Assembly (NCBI GenBank): GCA_958405195.1
Contig: CATYDM010000002.1
Coordinates: 100,925-164,924 of the forward strand
From: an uncultured Collinsella sp.
GTDB lineage: Bacteria; Actinomycetota; Coriobacteriia; Coriobacteriales; Coriobacteriaceae
Reading direction: 5' to 3'
DNA: 64,000 nt
Every line of letters starts with the position of its first letter. Within the stretch, counting starts at the first letter, position 1. The notes under the pieces were generated by a model, which ran no database searches, was not told the DNA's origin, and saw only the letters and a list, made by a program, of their open reading frames with translations. Both the position numbers and the translations under genes were made by a program. Positions 32,689 through 41,706 of the stretch are shown in pieces.

Positions 32689-33831
32689 GTGGTTAAGGCA
32701 CTCAAGATTGAGATATTCCTGCTATGCATGATTGTTCTTATCGGGCTTGCCGTACGAAGCCGTCGCTCCCTGTTCTCGAGCACCCAGCAGCTTTTGTTTA
32801 GCATGCTGGGCTACACGTCTGCTGCCTACATTTTCTTCGATATGATCTGGACGCTTTCGGATGGTGTGGACGGCACGTTGGGCATTGCAGCCAACTGGAT
32901 TTCCAACGCGGTTTCGTTTTCGCTCTTCGCCATCGCGTGTCTCATTTGGTTTATCTATTCCGAGACGATGCAGGGCTCTCACCTTGTGACCTCGCGCTAT
33001 AGGGTGGTGCTTGTAACGTTGCCTACGGCTCTGGTGGTCGTGCTGGCTTTTACCAGTTACTGGACGCACGCCCTGTTCTATATCGATTCGCAGGGCGTGT
33101 ATCGTCGCGGCTTTGCCTATATGATCCAGCCCATTGTCAGCTACTGTTACGTTATACATACGTCCCTGCATGCGTTTGTGCAATCTCGCAGGGTCGAGAG
33201 CCTGCAGACGAAGGCTATCTATCGAACCTTAGCATTTTTCGCCATTCCGGCCCTGGTGGGCGGTACCTTTCAGATCGTATACTCGGTGCCTGGCCTTTGT
33301 GTCGGCATAATGATTAGCATGTTGCTGCTCTATATCATCTGCCAGGAGCAGCTCATCTCGACCGACCCGTTGACTGGCCTCAACAATCGCAACCGTTTTG
33401 AGACCTATATGCTGTCGCTCTTCTCAAATGTTGGTCATACGGACGATGTGTATCTTCTCATGATGGACGCTGACGGCTTTAAGCAGATTAACGATCGCTA
33501 TGGACATGTGGAGGGTGATCATGCTCTTCAGATCTTATCTGCTGCGCTCAAAAAGGTCTGCACGGCGTCTGGCAGCTTTATCGCACGTTATGGCGGCGAT
33601 GAGTTCGTAGTCCTTCAAAAGGCGGCAGCGGAACAGGACATCATACGTCTGTGCGCGGCAATCAACGACGAGCTCGCGCGCGCCGAGGTGCCGTATCTGT
33701 TGCGGATGTCCATCGGCTACGCACGGGTCGGTGACGGCGTCGATACCTGGCAAGACTTGCTTCGCGCTGCCGACGCGGAGCTCTACCGCGTCAAGGCCGA
33801 GAAAAAGAAGGCCGGCGTCCAGATACGCTAG
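32689..33831 (+). CDS. membrane diguanylate cyclase (GGDEF)
   Basis: A 380-residue protein with about seven N-terminal membrane helices (residues 5-225) and a C-terminal GGDEF domain (about 232-380; DPLTGLNNRNRFE, LMMDADGFKQINDRYGHVEGD, ARYGGDEFVVL). It should make cyclic di-GMP from two GTP at the membrane. The inhibitory RxxD site that normally sits five residues before GGDEF is absent (the stretch reads CTASGSFIARYGGDEF), so product inhibition may be lost. I chose the GTG at 32689, preceded by AAGGGAGGG, over a TTG at 32671. Confidence 0.9.
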   Translation: MVKALKIEIFLLCMIVLIGLAVRSRRSLFSSTQQLLFSMLGYTSAAYIFFDMIWTLSDGVDGTLGIAANWISNAVSFSLFAIACLIWFIYSETMQGSHLVTSRYRVVLVTLPTALVVVLAFTSYWTHALFYIDSQGVYRRGFAYMIQPIVSYCYVIHTSLHAFVQSRRVESLQTKAIYRTLAFFAIPALVGGTFQIVYSVPGLCVGIMISMLLLYIICQEQLISTDPLTGLNNRNRFETYMLSLFSNVGHTDDVYLLMMDADGFKQINDRYGHVEGDHALQILSAALKKVCTASGSFIARYGGDEFVVLQKAAAEQDIIRLCAAINDELARAEVPYLLRMSIGYARVGDGVDTWQDLLRAADAELYRVKAEKKKAGVQIR

Positions 33832-33930
33832 GAAAAGGGTCGCACGCTTGCGTGCGTGGCGGCCCTCAGCTCATCGATGTATTCCATTAAGCTAAAGTGT
33901 GCAAACGCCCTCCCTAAAAAGGTGAGCTCG

Positions 33931-34866
33931 CTAGGCTTTTTTGGGTTTGTTGACGATGATGATGCCGCCGCAGACCAACAGCAGGGCAACGATGACGGTA
34001 ACGGGGCTCGTGCCAGCGCCCTCGCCGAGCAGCAGCGCACTCAGCACCACACCAAAGACGGGGTTCATAAACCCAAAGACCGAGACGCGGCTGACGGGGT
34101 TGACGGCAAGCAGGCGCGACCACAGCGAGTACGCGACGGCGGAAATGAGTGCCATATAAATGATGAGCGCGATGGCGGGGGCGATTTCGGTGGGGGACAA
34201 CGTGCCGCCCATCAAAAATCCGATGGCGGTAAGGACCACGCCACCGACTAAAAACTGCCACCCGGCAAGCAAGGCGCCGTCGTGCTCGCGCGAGAAGATG
34301 CCGATCAGGCAGGTCGATAGGGCGCCTGCAACAGTGGAAGCCAAGATAAAGCCCTCGCCGTCGAGCGTAAAGCCAAAGGTGCCGTCCGCGCCCGAAAGGT
34401 TGACGAGCGCGACGCCGGCAAAGCCCAGCGCACAGCCAAGCACCTTGGCCGTATTGAGCTTCTCGGTGTGAAATGCCAGGGCGGCAAAGAGGATTGCGAG
34501 GAAGTTGGCGCTGGCCTCGATGATGGAGCTCGACATGGCGCTGGCGCGCGAGAGGCCCAGATAGAAAAAGAAGTACTGCCCGATAGTCTGGAAGAGCGAC
34601 AAGACAAAGATGGGCTTGATGTCGCGCGCTTGCGGTATGAGGGGGCGGCGTTGGGCCGCGCTCATCCCAACGATAACCAGGGCGCCGGCAAGCGTAAAGC
34701 GTAAACCTGCAAAGAGCAGCTGCGAAGCGCTATCGTGCGCTGGGATGCCAAAGAGCGCGTAGCCGATCTTGATGCAGGGAAAGGCCGATCCCCAGAGTGC
34801 ACAGCAAACAAGACAGTCCAGGATGAGTCCGGGCAGGGTGGCGAGATACGGCTTGCGGCTTTCCAT
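33931..34866 (-). CDS. EamA-family drug/metabolite transporter
   Basis: A 311-residue permease with ten predicted helices in two repeats, typical of the EamA/DMT superfamily (CCALWGSAFPCIKIGY at the start, PVFGVVLSALLLGEG in the second half). Such proteins export small metabolites; the substrate is unknown. GAAGGAC precedes the ATG. It lies downstream of purL on the same strand but behind a terminator, so it is probably separately transcribed. A short CGCACGC/GCGTGCG hairpin lies just beyond its end near 33841-33857. Confidence 0.88.
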   Translation of the reverse strand: MESRKPYLATLPGLILDCLVCCALWGSAFPCIKIGYALFGIPAHDSASQLLFAGLRFTLAGALVIVGMSAAQRRPLIPQARDIKPIFVLSLFQTIGQYFFFYLGLSRASAMSSSIIEASANFLAILFAALAFHTEKLNTAKVLGCALGFAGVALVNLSGADGTFGFTLDGEGFILASTVAGALSTCLIGIFSREHDGALLAGWQFLVGGVVLTAIGFLMGGTLSPTEIAPAIALIIYMALISAVAYSLWSRLLAVNPVSRVSVFGFMNPVFGVVLSALLLGEGAGTSPVTVIVALLLVCGGIIIVNKPKKA

Positions 34867-34890
34867 GATGTCCTTCTCCTATACGCGCAA

Positions 34891-34930
34891 AGCAAAAAAG
34901 AACCCGCCACCGGGGGTGCCGGTGGCGGGT
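34891..34930 (-). terminator. intrinsic terminator of purL
   Basis: On the minus strand ACCCGCCACC (34921-34930) pairs with GGTGGCGGGT (34902-34911) and a run of six T residues follows. It ends purL transcription before the EamA gene. Confidence 0.82.
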
Positions 34931-34967
34931 GTTGTTACCCGAGGGGATTGTACCCGATGGGAAAGGT

Positions 34968-37900
34968 TTAAGCGAAGTAGGCCACGCCGCTCTCAAAGAT
35001 CGGCATGAACTTATCGCCGGGGACATGCTCGGGCACGTTGCGGTACAGGCTGTCGCCGCGACGCTCGGCATGGCCCATCTTGCCCAGGACGCGGCCGTCG
35101 GGGCTCGTGATGCCCTCGATGGCGAGTGCGGAGCCGTTGGGGTTGACGGAAAGGTCCATGCTGGGCTTGCCGTCCTCGCCCACGTACTGCGTGGCGACCT
35201 GGCCGTTGGCGATCAGCTGGGCGAGCACTTCGTCGTTGGCGACAAAGCGGCCCTCGCCGTGGCTGATGGCGACGGTGTAGGGGTCGTCCAGGCTGCACTG
35301 CGACAGCCACCGGGACAGGTTGGACGAGATGCGGGTGCGCACCAGACGGCTCTGGTGGCGACCGATGGTGTTGAACGTCAACGTGGGCGCATCGGGCGTG
35401 GCGTCGACGATGTCGCCGTAGGGCACCAGGCCGAGCTTGATCAGGGCCTGGAAGCCGTTGCAGATGCCCAGCATCAGGCCATCGCGAGCCTTGAGCAGGT
35501 CGCGGACTGCCTCGGTGACCTCGGGAGCGCGGAAGAACGCCGTGATGAACTTGGCAGAGCCGTCGGGCTCGTCGCCGCCCGAGAAGCCGCCGGGGATCAT
35601 AACGATCTGGCTTGCACGGATGCGGCGGGCAAGCTCGTGGGTGCTCTCGGCGACGGCCTCGGGCGTGAGATTGTTGATCACGAAGGTGTCGGCCTCGGCA
35701 CCGGCGGCACGGAAGGCGCGGGCGCTGTCGTACTCGCAGTTGTTGCCGGGGAACACGGGGATGATCACGCGCGGGCGGGCGATCTTGGCGCCGCCGTACA
35801 CGTGGATATCCTTGGCGCGGAAGTCGATGGTCTCGACCTCGGGGGTCTCGCCGGCGCTGCGGTAGGCGAAGACGCCCTCGATGCCGCTCTCCCAGGCCTC
35901 TTGGAGCTCGGCGAGCTCGATGACCTCGGATCCGGTGTCGATGACATAGCCCTCGACGGTGGTGCCCAGGGGCTCGACGACAACGCCGTCGGCGACCTCG
36001 GGCAGCTCGGCGTCCTCGGCGAGCTCGACGATAAAGCTGCCGTAGAGCGGGGTGAAGAGGCTCTCCACGTCTACATCCTCGGCAAGCTCGATACCGATCT
36101 GGTTACCGACGCACATCTTAAAGAGGCTCTCGGCGCCGCAGCCGTAGCCGGGCGTGGATATGGCCAGGGCGTTGCCGGTAGCAGTGAGCGCCTCGACGGC
36201 GTCAAACGCGGCGAGCAACTGCTGGGCGTCGGGACGGTAGTCCTCGCCATAGGTGGCGGGGGCGATGCGGACGACGCGGTGCGTGAGGCCCTTGAACTCG
36301 GGCGAGACGGCGCGGGCGGCCTTGCCCACGGCGACGGCGAAGCTGATCAGGGTCGGCGGAACGTTGAGCTCGCCGGTCTCGTCCTCAAACGAACCGCTCA
36401 TGGAGTCCTTGCCGCCGATGGCGCCGGCACCCAGGTCGACTTGGGCCATGAGGGCGCCCAGGACGGCTGCCGTGGGCTTGCCCCAGCGCTCGGCCTCGGT
36501 GCGCAGACGCTCGAAGTACTCCTGGAAGGAGAGATAGGCGCGCTTGTGCTCAAAGCCGGCAGCCACGAGCTTGGCGATGGACTCGACCACGGACAGGTAG
36601 GCGCCCGCAAACTGGTCGGCCTCCATCAGATAGGGGTTGAAGCCCCATGCCATGGCACTCGCCGTGGTGGTCTCGCCGTCCACGGGGAACTTGGCGACCA
36701 TGGCCGAGCTCGGGGTGAGCTGCGTCTTGCCGCCAAAGGGCATGAGCACGGTCGCGGCGCCGATGGTGGAGTCGAAGCGCTCGGAAAGGCCCTTGTTGGA
36801 AGCGACGTTGAGGTCGGTGACGAGCGAGGTCATGCGCTCGGCAAGCGTGGTGCCGGCCCAGCTGGGCTGCCACACGCTACGGGCGCACACGTGGGCGACC
36901 TGGTGCTTGGGTGCGCCGTTGGAGTTGAGGAACTCGCGGGACAGGTCGACGATGGCGACGCCGTTCCAGGCCATGCGCATGCGCGGCTCGGCGGTAACCT
37001 CGGCGATAACGGTCGCCTCGAGGTTCTCCTCGGCGGCGTAGCCCATGAACTCCTCGACGTCACCGTCGGCGACGGCGCAGGCCATACGCTCCTGGGACTC
37101 GGAGATGGCGAGCTCGGTGCCGTCCAGGCCGTCGTACTTCTTGGTCACGGTGTCCAGGTCGACATACAGGCCGTCGGCAAGTTCGCCCACGGCGACCGAG
37201 ACGCCGCCGGCGCCAAAGTCGTTGCAGCGCTTGATCAGGCGGCAGGCGTCGCCGCGGCGGAACAGACGCTGCAGTTTGCGCTCGACCGGGGCGTTGCCCT
37301 TCTGGACTTCGGCGCCCGAGGTCTCGATGGACTCGGTGTTCTGGGTCTTGGAGGAGCCGGTGGCGCCGCCGATGCCGTCACGGCCGGTGCGGCCGCCCAG
37401 CAGGATGATCTTGTCGGTGGGGGCGGGGCACTCGCGACGCACGTGGTTTGCCGGGGTAGCGCCCACGACGGCGCCAACCTCCATGCGCTTGGCCACGTAA
37501 CCGGGGTGATAGAGTTCGTTGACCTGACCGGTGGCAAGGCCGATCTGGTTGCCGTAGCTGGAGTAGCCGGCGGCGGCAGTGGTCACGAGCTTGCGCTGCG
37601 GCAGCTTACCCTCGAGCGTCTCGGAAACCGGGACGGTGGGGTCACCGGCGCCGGTGACACGCATGGCCTGGTACACGTAGCTGCGGCCCGAGAGCGGGTC
37701 GCGGATGGCGCCGCCCACGCAGGTGGCGGCACCGCCGAAGGGCTCGATCTCGGTCGGGTGGTTGTGGGTCTCGTTCTTAAACAGGAACAGCCAGTCCTGG
37801 TCCTCGCCATCGACATCGACCTTCACCTTGACGGTGCAGGCGTTGATCTCCTCGGACTCGTCGACATCGGTCATGACGCCGGTCTTCTTAAGGTACTTGG

Positions 37901-38714
37901 CGCCGATGGTGCCCATGTCCATGAGGCAGACGGGCTTGGCGTCGCGGCCGAGTTCGTGGCGCATCTCCATGTAGCGGTCGAAGGCTTGCTGCACCACGGC
38001 GTCGTCGATCGTCACGTCGTCCAGGACGGTGCCGAAGGTGGTGTGGCGGCAGTGGTCGGACCAGTAGGTGTCGATCACGCGGATCTCGGTGATGGTGGGG
38101 TCGCGGTCCTCATCGCGGAAGTACTGCTGGCAGAAGGCGATGTCTGCCTCGTCCATGGCAAGGCCGCGATCGGCGATAAAGGCGGCAAGGCCGGCCTCGT
38201 CGAGCTCGCGGAAGCCGTCGAGCACCTCGACGGGCTGGGGCTCGGGGGTCTCCATGTACAGCGTCTCGGGCAGGTCGAGCGAGGCGATGCGAGCCTCGAC
38301 GGGGTTCACCACGTAGTGCTTGATGGCATCGATGGCGGCCTCGTCCAGAGCGCCCGAGATCATATAGACCTTGGCGGAGCGCACGGCGGGGCGCTCACCC
38401 TGGCTGATGAGCTGCACGCACTCGCTGGCGGAGTCGGCGCGCTGGTCAAACTGGCCAGGCAGGAACTCGACGGCAAAGACGGCGCCATCGCTTGCGGGGA
38501 GCTCGTCGTAGGTCACATCGACCTGGGGCTCGCTAAAGACGGTCGGCACGCAGGAGCGGAAAAGCTCCTCGTCGATGCCCTCGACGTCGTAGCGGTTGAT
38601 GATCCTCAGGGCCTCGATGCCCTTGATGCCGAGAATTTCGGTCAGCTCGCCCTTGAGCTGCTGAGCCTCGACGTCGAACCCGGGTTTCTTCTCCACGTAG
38701 ATACGAGAGACCAT
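34968..38714 (-). CDS. purL: phosphoribosylformylglycinamidine synthase (long form)
   Basis: The single-chain PurL of 1248 residues converts FGAR and glutamine to FGAM in purine synthesis. The synthetase part shows DTYWSDHCRHTTF, KNETHNHPTEIEPFGG and GGKDSMSGSF; the glutaminase domain at the C-terminus shows FPGNNCEYDSARAF, IPGGFSGGDEP and the nucleophile in LGICNGFQALI. The N-terminal domain is also present, so this is the fused enzyme rather than PurL/PurQ/PurS. AGGAAC precedes the ATG. The long open frame on the opposite strand (34929-38732) is a codon-bias shadow. A terminator follows. Confidence 0.96.
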   Translation of the reverse strand: MVSRIYVEKKPGFDVEAQQLKGELTEILGIKGIEALRIINRYDVEGIDEELFRSCVPTVFSEPQVDVTYDELPASDGAVFAVEFLPGQFDQRADSASECVQLISQGERPAVRSAKVYMISGALDEAAIDAIKHYVVNPVEARIASLDLPETLYMETPEPQPVEVLDGFRELDEAGLAAFIADRGLAMDEADIAFCQQYFRDEDRDPTITEIRVIDTYWSDHCRHTTFGTVLDDVTIDDAVVQQAFDRYMEMRHELGRDAKPVCLMDMGTIGAKYLKKTGVMTDVDESEEINACTVKVKVDVDGEDQDWLFLFKNETHNHPTEIEPFGGAATCVGGAIRDPLSGRSYVYQAMRVTGAGDPTVPVSETLEGKLPQRKLVTTAAAGYSSYGNQIGLATGQVNELYHPGYVAKRMEVGAVVGATPANHVRRECPAPTDKIILLGGRTGRDGIGGATGSSKTQNTESIETSGAEVQKGNAPVERKLQRLFRRGDACRLIKRCNDFGAGGVSVAVGELADGLYVDLDTVTKKYDGLDGTELAISESQERMACAVADGDVEEFMGYAAEENLEATVIAEVTAEPRMRMAWNGVAIVDLSREFLNSNGAPKHQVAHVCARSVWQPSWAGTTLAERMTSLVTDLNVASNKGLSERFDSTIGAATVLMPFGGKTQLTPSSAMVAKFPVDGETTTASAMAWGFNPYLMEADQFAGAYLSVVESIAKLVAAGFEHKRAYLSFQEYFERLRTEAERWGKPTAAVLGALMAQVDLGAGAIGGKDSMSGSFEDETGELNVPPTLISFAVAVGKAARAVSPEFKGLTHRVVRIAPATYGEDYRPDAQQLLAAFDAVEALTATGNALAISTPGYGCGAESLFKMCVGNQIGIELAEDVDVESLFTPLYGSFIVELAEDAELPEVADGVVVEPLGTTVEGYVIDTGSEVIELAELQEAWESGIEGVFAYRSAGETPEVETIDFRAKDIHVYGGAKIARPRVIIPVFPGNNCEYDSARAFRAAGAEADTFVINNLTPEAVAESTHELARRIRASQIVMIPGGFSGGDEPDGSAKFITAFFRAPEVTEAVRDLLKARDGLMLGICNGFQALIKLGLVPYGDIVDATPDAPTLTFNTIGRHQSRLVRTRISSNLSRWLSQCSLDDPYTVAISHGEGRFVANDEVLAQLIANGQVATQYVGEDGKPSMDLSVNPNGSALAIEGITSPDGRVLGKMGHAERRGDSLYRNVPEHVPGDKFMPIFESGVAYFA

Positions 38715-38899
38715 TGGTTCCTGCCTTCCTGATCGGTTGGGCGTACGGTACGGTATGCGGCAGCGGTCGGTTTGCGGGGCATAGCCTCGCGGTCGCCTTG
38801 AGCCACATGTTTGTAAACCTCACTATGATACGACAGCTCGCGGCGCGTTGAGGACGGCGAGGGTGCTACAGTGGGGCTCAAACAAGAGAAAGGCATCAC

Positions 38900-40462
38900 A
38901 TGGCATTCGTTTCGCTCGCCATCATCGCACTCGTGGCCTTTGCGAGTCCTTTTATCGCCTCGGCGATTCCTAGAAAACCCGTTCCCGAGACGGTCTTTTT
39001 GCTCGTGCTCGGCGCGGTGCTGGGACCCCATATGCTCGGCGTCATCCATGTAGATGCCGAGGTTTCGCTTGTGTCCGAGCTCGGTCTGGCCTTTTTGTTC
39101 CTGCTTGCCGGCTTTGAGATCGACCCCAAGAGCATCACGGGCGTCGAGGGGCGCTACGGCTTGGCGACGTGGGTCGTCACGTTTGGTATCGCCTGGCTTG
39201 CCGTGCGCTTTACCCCGTGGTTCTCGGTCAGCCATTTCGACGGTATCGCCGTGACGCTTGCCCTCACTTCTACGGCGCTCGGAACGCTCGTGCCCATCAT
39301 GCGTGAGCGTTCACTTGCCGGAACGCGCGTGGGCGACTCGATTCTCGCGTATGGCACTTGGGGCGAGCTCGGTCCCGTGCTCGCCATGTCGGTGCTGCTG
39401 TCTGCCCGCACTGGCATCCAAACGCTCGTAATCCTTGGCTTGTTTGCGGTGGTTTGCGTGTTGCTGGCCGTGGTCCCGAGCCGCTCCAAGCGCGTCGGCA
39501 GCCGCTTCTTTGCGTTTGTCGAGGAGCGCGCCGATACCACGTCGCAGACCTTCGTGCGCCTGACGGTGCTCATCCTGGTCACGCTCGTGGCATTCTCGGC
39601 TGTCTTTGATCTCGACATCGTGTTGGGTTCTTTTGCCGCCGGCTTTGTCTTGCGCTACATCATCCCCGAGGGCAACCATACGCTCGAGACCAAGCTCGAC
39701 GGTCTGGCCTACGGTTTTTTGATTCCGGTGTTCTTTACCGTATCGGGCGCAAAGATCGATCTGACGGCCGTGGCGTCGCGCCCGGGTCTGCTCGTGGGCT
39801 TTATCGTGGCGTTGTTGATTATTCGTGCCGTGCCCATTCTTATTTCTATGAGCATTTGTCCTGCGACGCGCGATGTGTCGGCGTATGGTCGTATTACCGT
39901 GGCCCTGTACTGCACCACGGCCCTGCCGATCATCGTTGCCGTTACGAGCGTTGCCGTCAACGCGGGCGCGCTGTCGCAAGATATTGCGTCGGTCATGGTT
40001 GCCGCCGGCGCCATCACGGTGTTCTTGATGCCGCTGCTCGCGCAGCTCTTCTACCGCGTGGTCGACGCCGCGCCGGTCGCCGCCGTGGCAGAGGTTGCCG
40101 AGCATCCATCCGATGCGCTCGACATCCTGCGCGCCCACCACGACCTAGCGAGCTTGCTCGCACGTGAGCACGAGCTGCTGACTTCGCATGGCCATGGTCG
40201 CGTATTCGAGGGCTTGCCTACGCTCGATACGATTGCCGAGCGTCTTTCCGCCGAGGCGGCGAGCGGCCACATCGATGCCCGCATCGTGGACGCGGCGCAT
40301 CTTCTTGCCGATAAGACCTATGGTGATGAGGTCGACCCGTCCGAGCTGACCCCGCGCGAGCGTCGCCGCCTGGAGCGCGCCAAGCTCGCCGTGCGCGAAT
40401 ACCGCCGCCGCATGCTGGAGCTCTATGCAAGAGAAGAAGCCGAGGACGACGACGGCAAGTAG
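38900..40462 (+). CDS. cation:proton antiporter (Kef/CPA2 type)
   Basis: A 520-residue membrane protein of the CPA2 monovalent cation/proton antiporter family, with about twelve hydrophobic segments in the first 385 residues (for example LLAGFEIDPKSI and FDLDIVLGSFAAGFVLRYI). The C-terminal 130 residues are hydrophilic and helical with no recognisable TrkA-N domain, unlike full Kef proteins. It probably balances K+ or Na+ against protons. AAAGG precedes the ATG. It is monocistronic and is followed by three tandem palindromes and a terminator. Confidence 0.85.
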   Translation: MAFVSLAIIALVAFASPFIASAIPRKPVPETVFLLVLGAVLGPHMLGVIHVDAEVSLVSELGLAFLFLLAGFEIDPKSITGVEGRYGLATWVVTFGIAWLAVRFTPWFSVSHFDGIAVTLALTSTALGTLVPIMRERSLAGTRVGDSILAYGTWGELGPVLAMSVLLSARTGIQTLVILGLFAVVCVLLAVVPSRSKRVGSRFFAFVEERADTTSQTFVRLTVLILVTLVAFSAVFDLDIVLGSFAAGFVLRYIIPEGNHTLETKLDGLAYGFLIPVFFTVSGAKIDLTAVASRPGLLVGFIVALLIIRAVPILISMSICPATRDVSAYGRITVALYCTTALPIIVAVTSVAVNAGALSQDIASVMVAAGAITVFLMPLLAQLFYRVVDAAPVAAVAEVAEHPSDALDILRAHHDLASLLAREHELLTSHGHGRVFEGLPTLDTIAERLSAEAASGHIDARIVDAAHLLADKTYGDEVDPSELTPRERRRLERAKLAVREYRRRMLELYAREEAEDDDGK

Positions 40463-40472
40463 CCGACACCGC

Positions 40473-40646
40473 CGCGGAAAATGCATCCCGGAATTGGCGT
40501 CCAGAGTGGGATGCGCTTTCCGCGAGAAGCCCGTTGCGGAAAGCGTGTCCCAGAATGCGCGCCCAGAATGGGACATAGTTTCCGAAAGAAGGCCCTGAGG
40601 GAAGCTTCGCCCCGTTCTGAGCTGAAATACCGGGACGCAGCTTCCC
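40473..40646. repeat. three tandem related hairpins
   Basis: Three imperfect palindromes stand side by side: 40473-40489 with 40508-40524, 40537-40552 with 40569-40584, and 40599-40614 with 40631-40646. Each has arms of 16-17 bases ending in CCC/GGG around a loop of 16-18 bases, and their arms share a GGAA(A)GC(T)GCGTCCC-like consensus. They look like three members of one structured repeat family inserted in a 280-bp gap between convergent genes. Confidence 0.7.
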
Positions 40647-40659
40647 CTGCAAGCAGAAC

Positions 40660-40701
40660 AAGGCGCGCTGCCTGCGGTTGATGCAGACAGCGCGCCTTTT
40701 G
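40660..40701. terminator. bidirectional terminator
   Basis: AAGGCGCGCTG (40660-40670) pairs with CAGCGCGCCTT (40688-40698) and is followed by TTT. It lies between the antiporter and the convergent reductase gene and can serve both. Confidence 0.8.
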
Positions 40702-40742
40702 CGTTGGGCCTCGTTGAGGTTCGAAGTCGTGGCTTGCGACCT

Positions 40743-41492
40743 TTAGGAGCGGGCGGCTCCGTCGACGGGGAGCACGGCGCCCGTGACGTAGGAGGACATG
40801 TCGCTCGCCAGGAAAACAAAGGCGTTGGCGACATCCTCGGGCTCGCCCATGCGACCCAGCGGAATGGTGGCGACGATGGGCTTAATAACCTCTTCAGGCA
40901 GGTTGGCGACCATGTCGGTTTTGGTTACACCGGGTGCTACGGCATTGACGCGAATGCCCATGGGGGCGAGCTCGCGCGAGAGCGACTGGACCATGCCGTT
41001 GACGGCAAACTTGGACGTTGGATAGCCGACGCCAGAGGGCTGGCCGTACTTGGCAACCATCGAGCTCGTGGTGGTGATGGTGCCGCCGTGGCCGGCCTCG
41101 GTCATGATCTTGGCGGCAGCTTGGTGGCCATTAAAGACGGCGACGACGTTAAGGTCCATGACCTTTGCGAACTCCTCGGCCGTGTAGTCCAAGAGGGGTG
41201 AACGCTGGGAGATACCGGCATTGTTGACGACCGTGTCCAAGCCGCCCATGTCGGCTGCAGCCTGGGTAAAGGCCTCGGTCACGGCTTCGAGTGAGGTGAG
41301 GTCGCAGGAGCGGCCCCAGACCTTGGCGTCGGGATAGGCGGCTGTCAGCTTCTCAACGGCCGCGTCGGCAGTCTCCTGGCGTGAGCCAAAGACGGTGACG
41401 GCAGCGCCTTCCTCGATAAAACGGCAGGCGATCGCATAGCCGATACCGCGCGTGCCTCCGGTGATGATTGCTTTCTTGCCCTCGAGCAACAT
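40743..41492 (-). CDS. fabG: short-chain dehydrogenase (3-oxoacyl-ACP reductase-like)
   Basis: A 249-residue classical SDR with the nucleotide motif TGGTRGIG (residues about 11-18), NNAG, and the catalytic Ser-Tyr-Lys as TTSSM and YPTSK, plus the late VAPGVTKTDMV and SYVTGAVLPVDGA. FabG reduces 3-oxoacyl-ACP with NADPH, but the gene is not in a fatty-acid cluster, so another keto substrate is possible. The ATG at 41492 has GAGAGGAAG upstream; the open frame extending to 41564 is not used. Confidence 0.85.
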   Translation of the reverse strand: MLLEGKKAIITGGTRGIGYAIACRFIEEGAAVTVFGSRQETADAAVEKLTAAYPDAKVWGRSCDLTSLEAVTEAFTQAAADMGGLDTVVNNAGISQRSPLLDYTAEEFAKVMDLNVVAVFNGHQAAAKIMTEAGHGGTITTTSSMVAKYGQPSGVGYPTSKFAVNGMVQSLSRELAPMGIRVNAVAPGVTKTDMVANLPEEVIKPIVATIPLGRMGEPEDVANAFVFLASDMSSYVTGAVLPVDGAARS

Positions 41493-41640
41493 GGTGCTTC
41501 CTCTCTTCGCGGGCGGACATTCGCAGCACAGCGTAGCGGCAGCCGGAATCGGCCGCGTTTGCATATCGGTGAACGGTAGCCCGCGTTACCGATGAGCGGC
41601 TCGCGCAAATATGCTCTGCCGTTGTGCTTAGGGCAGGTGA

Positions 41641-41676
41641 CAAAAGGGCTCCCGTCCCACATCGGACGGGAGCCCT
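41641..41676 (-). terminator. intrinsic terminator of hom
   Basis: On the minus strand AGGGCTCCCGTCC (41664-41676) pairs exactly with GGACGGGAGCCCT (41645-41657) and is followed by TTTTG. It lies 30 bp after the homoserine dehydrogenase stop. Confidence 0.88.
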
Positions 41677-41706
41677 CAAGGCGCGTATTGCTAGGCGAGC
41701 GTTGGG

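Noticed and set aside
34929..38732. 1267-codon open frame on the plus strand opposite purL
   Set aside because: It mirrors the whole purL gene, starts with no ribosome site and reads as low-complexity GLDH-rich sequence. High GC and codon bias in purL explain the absence of stops.
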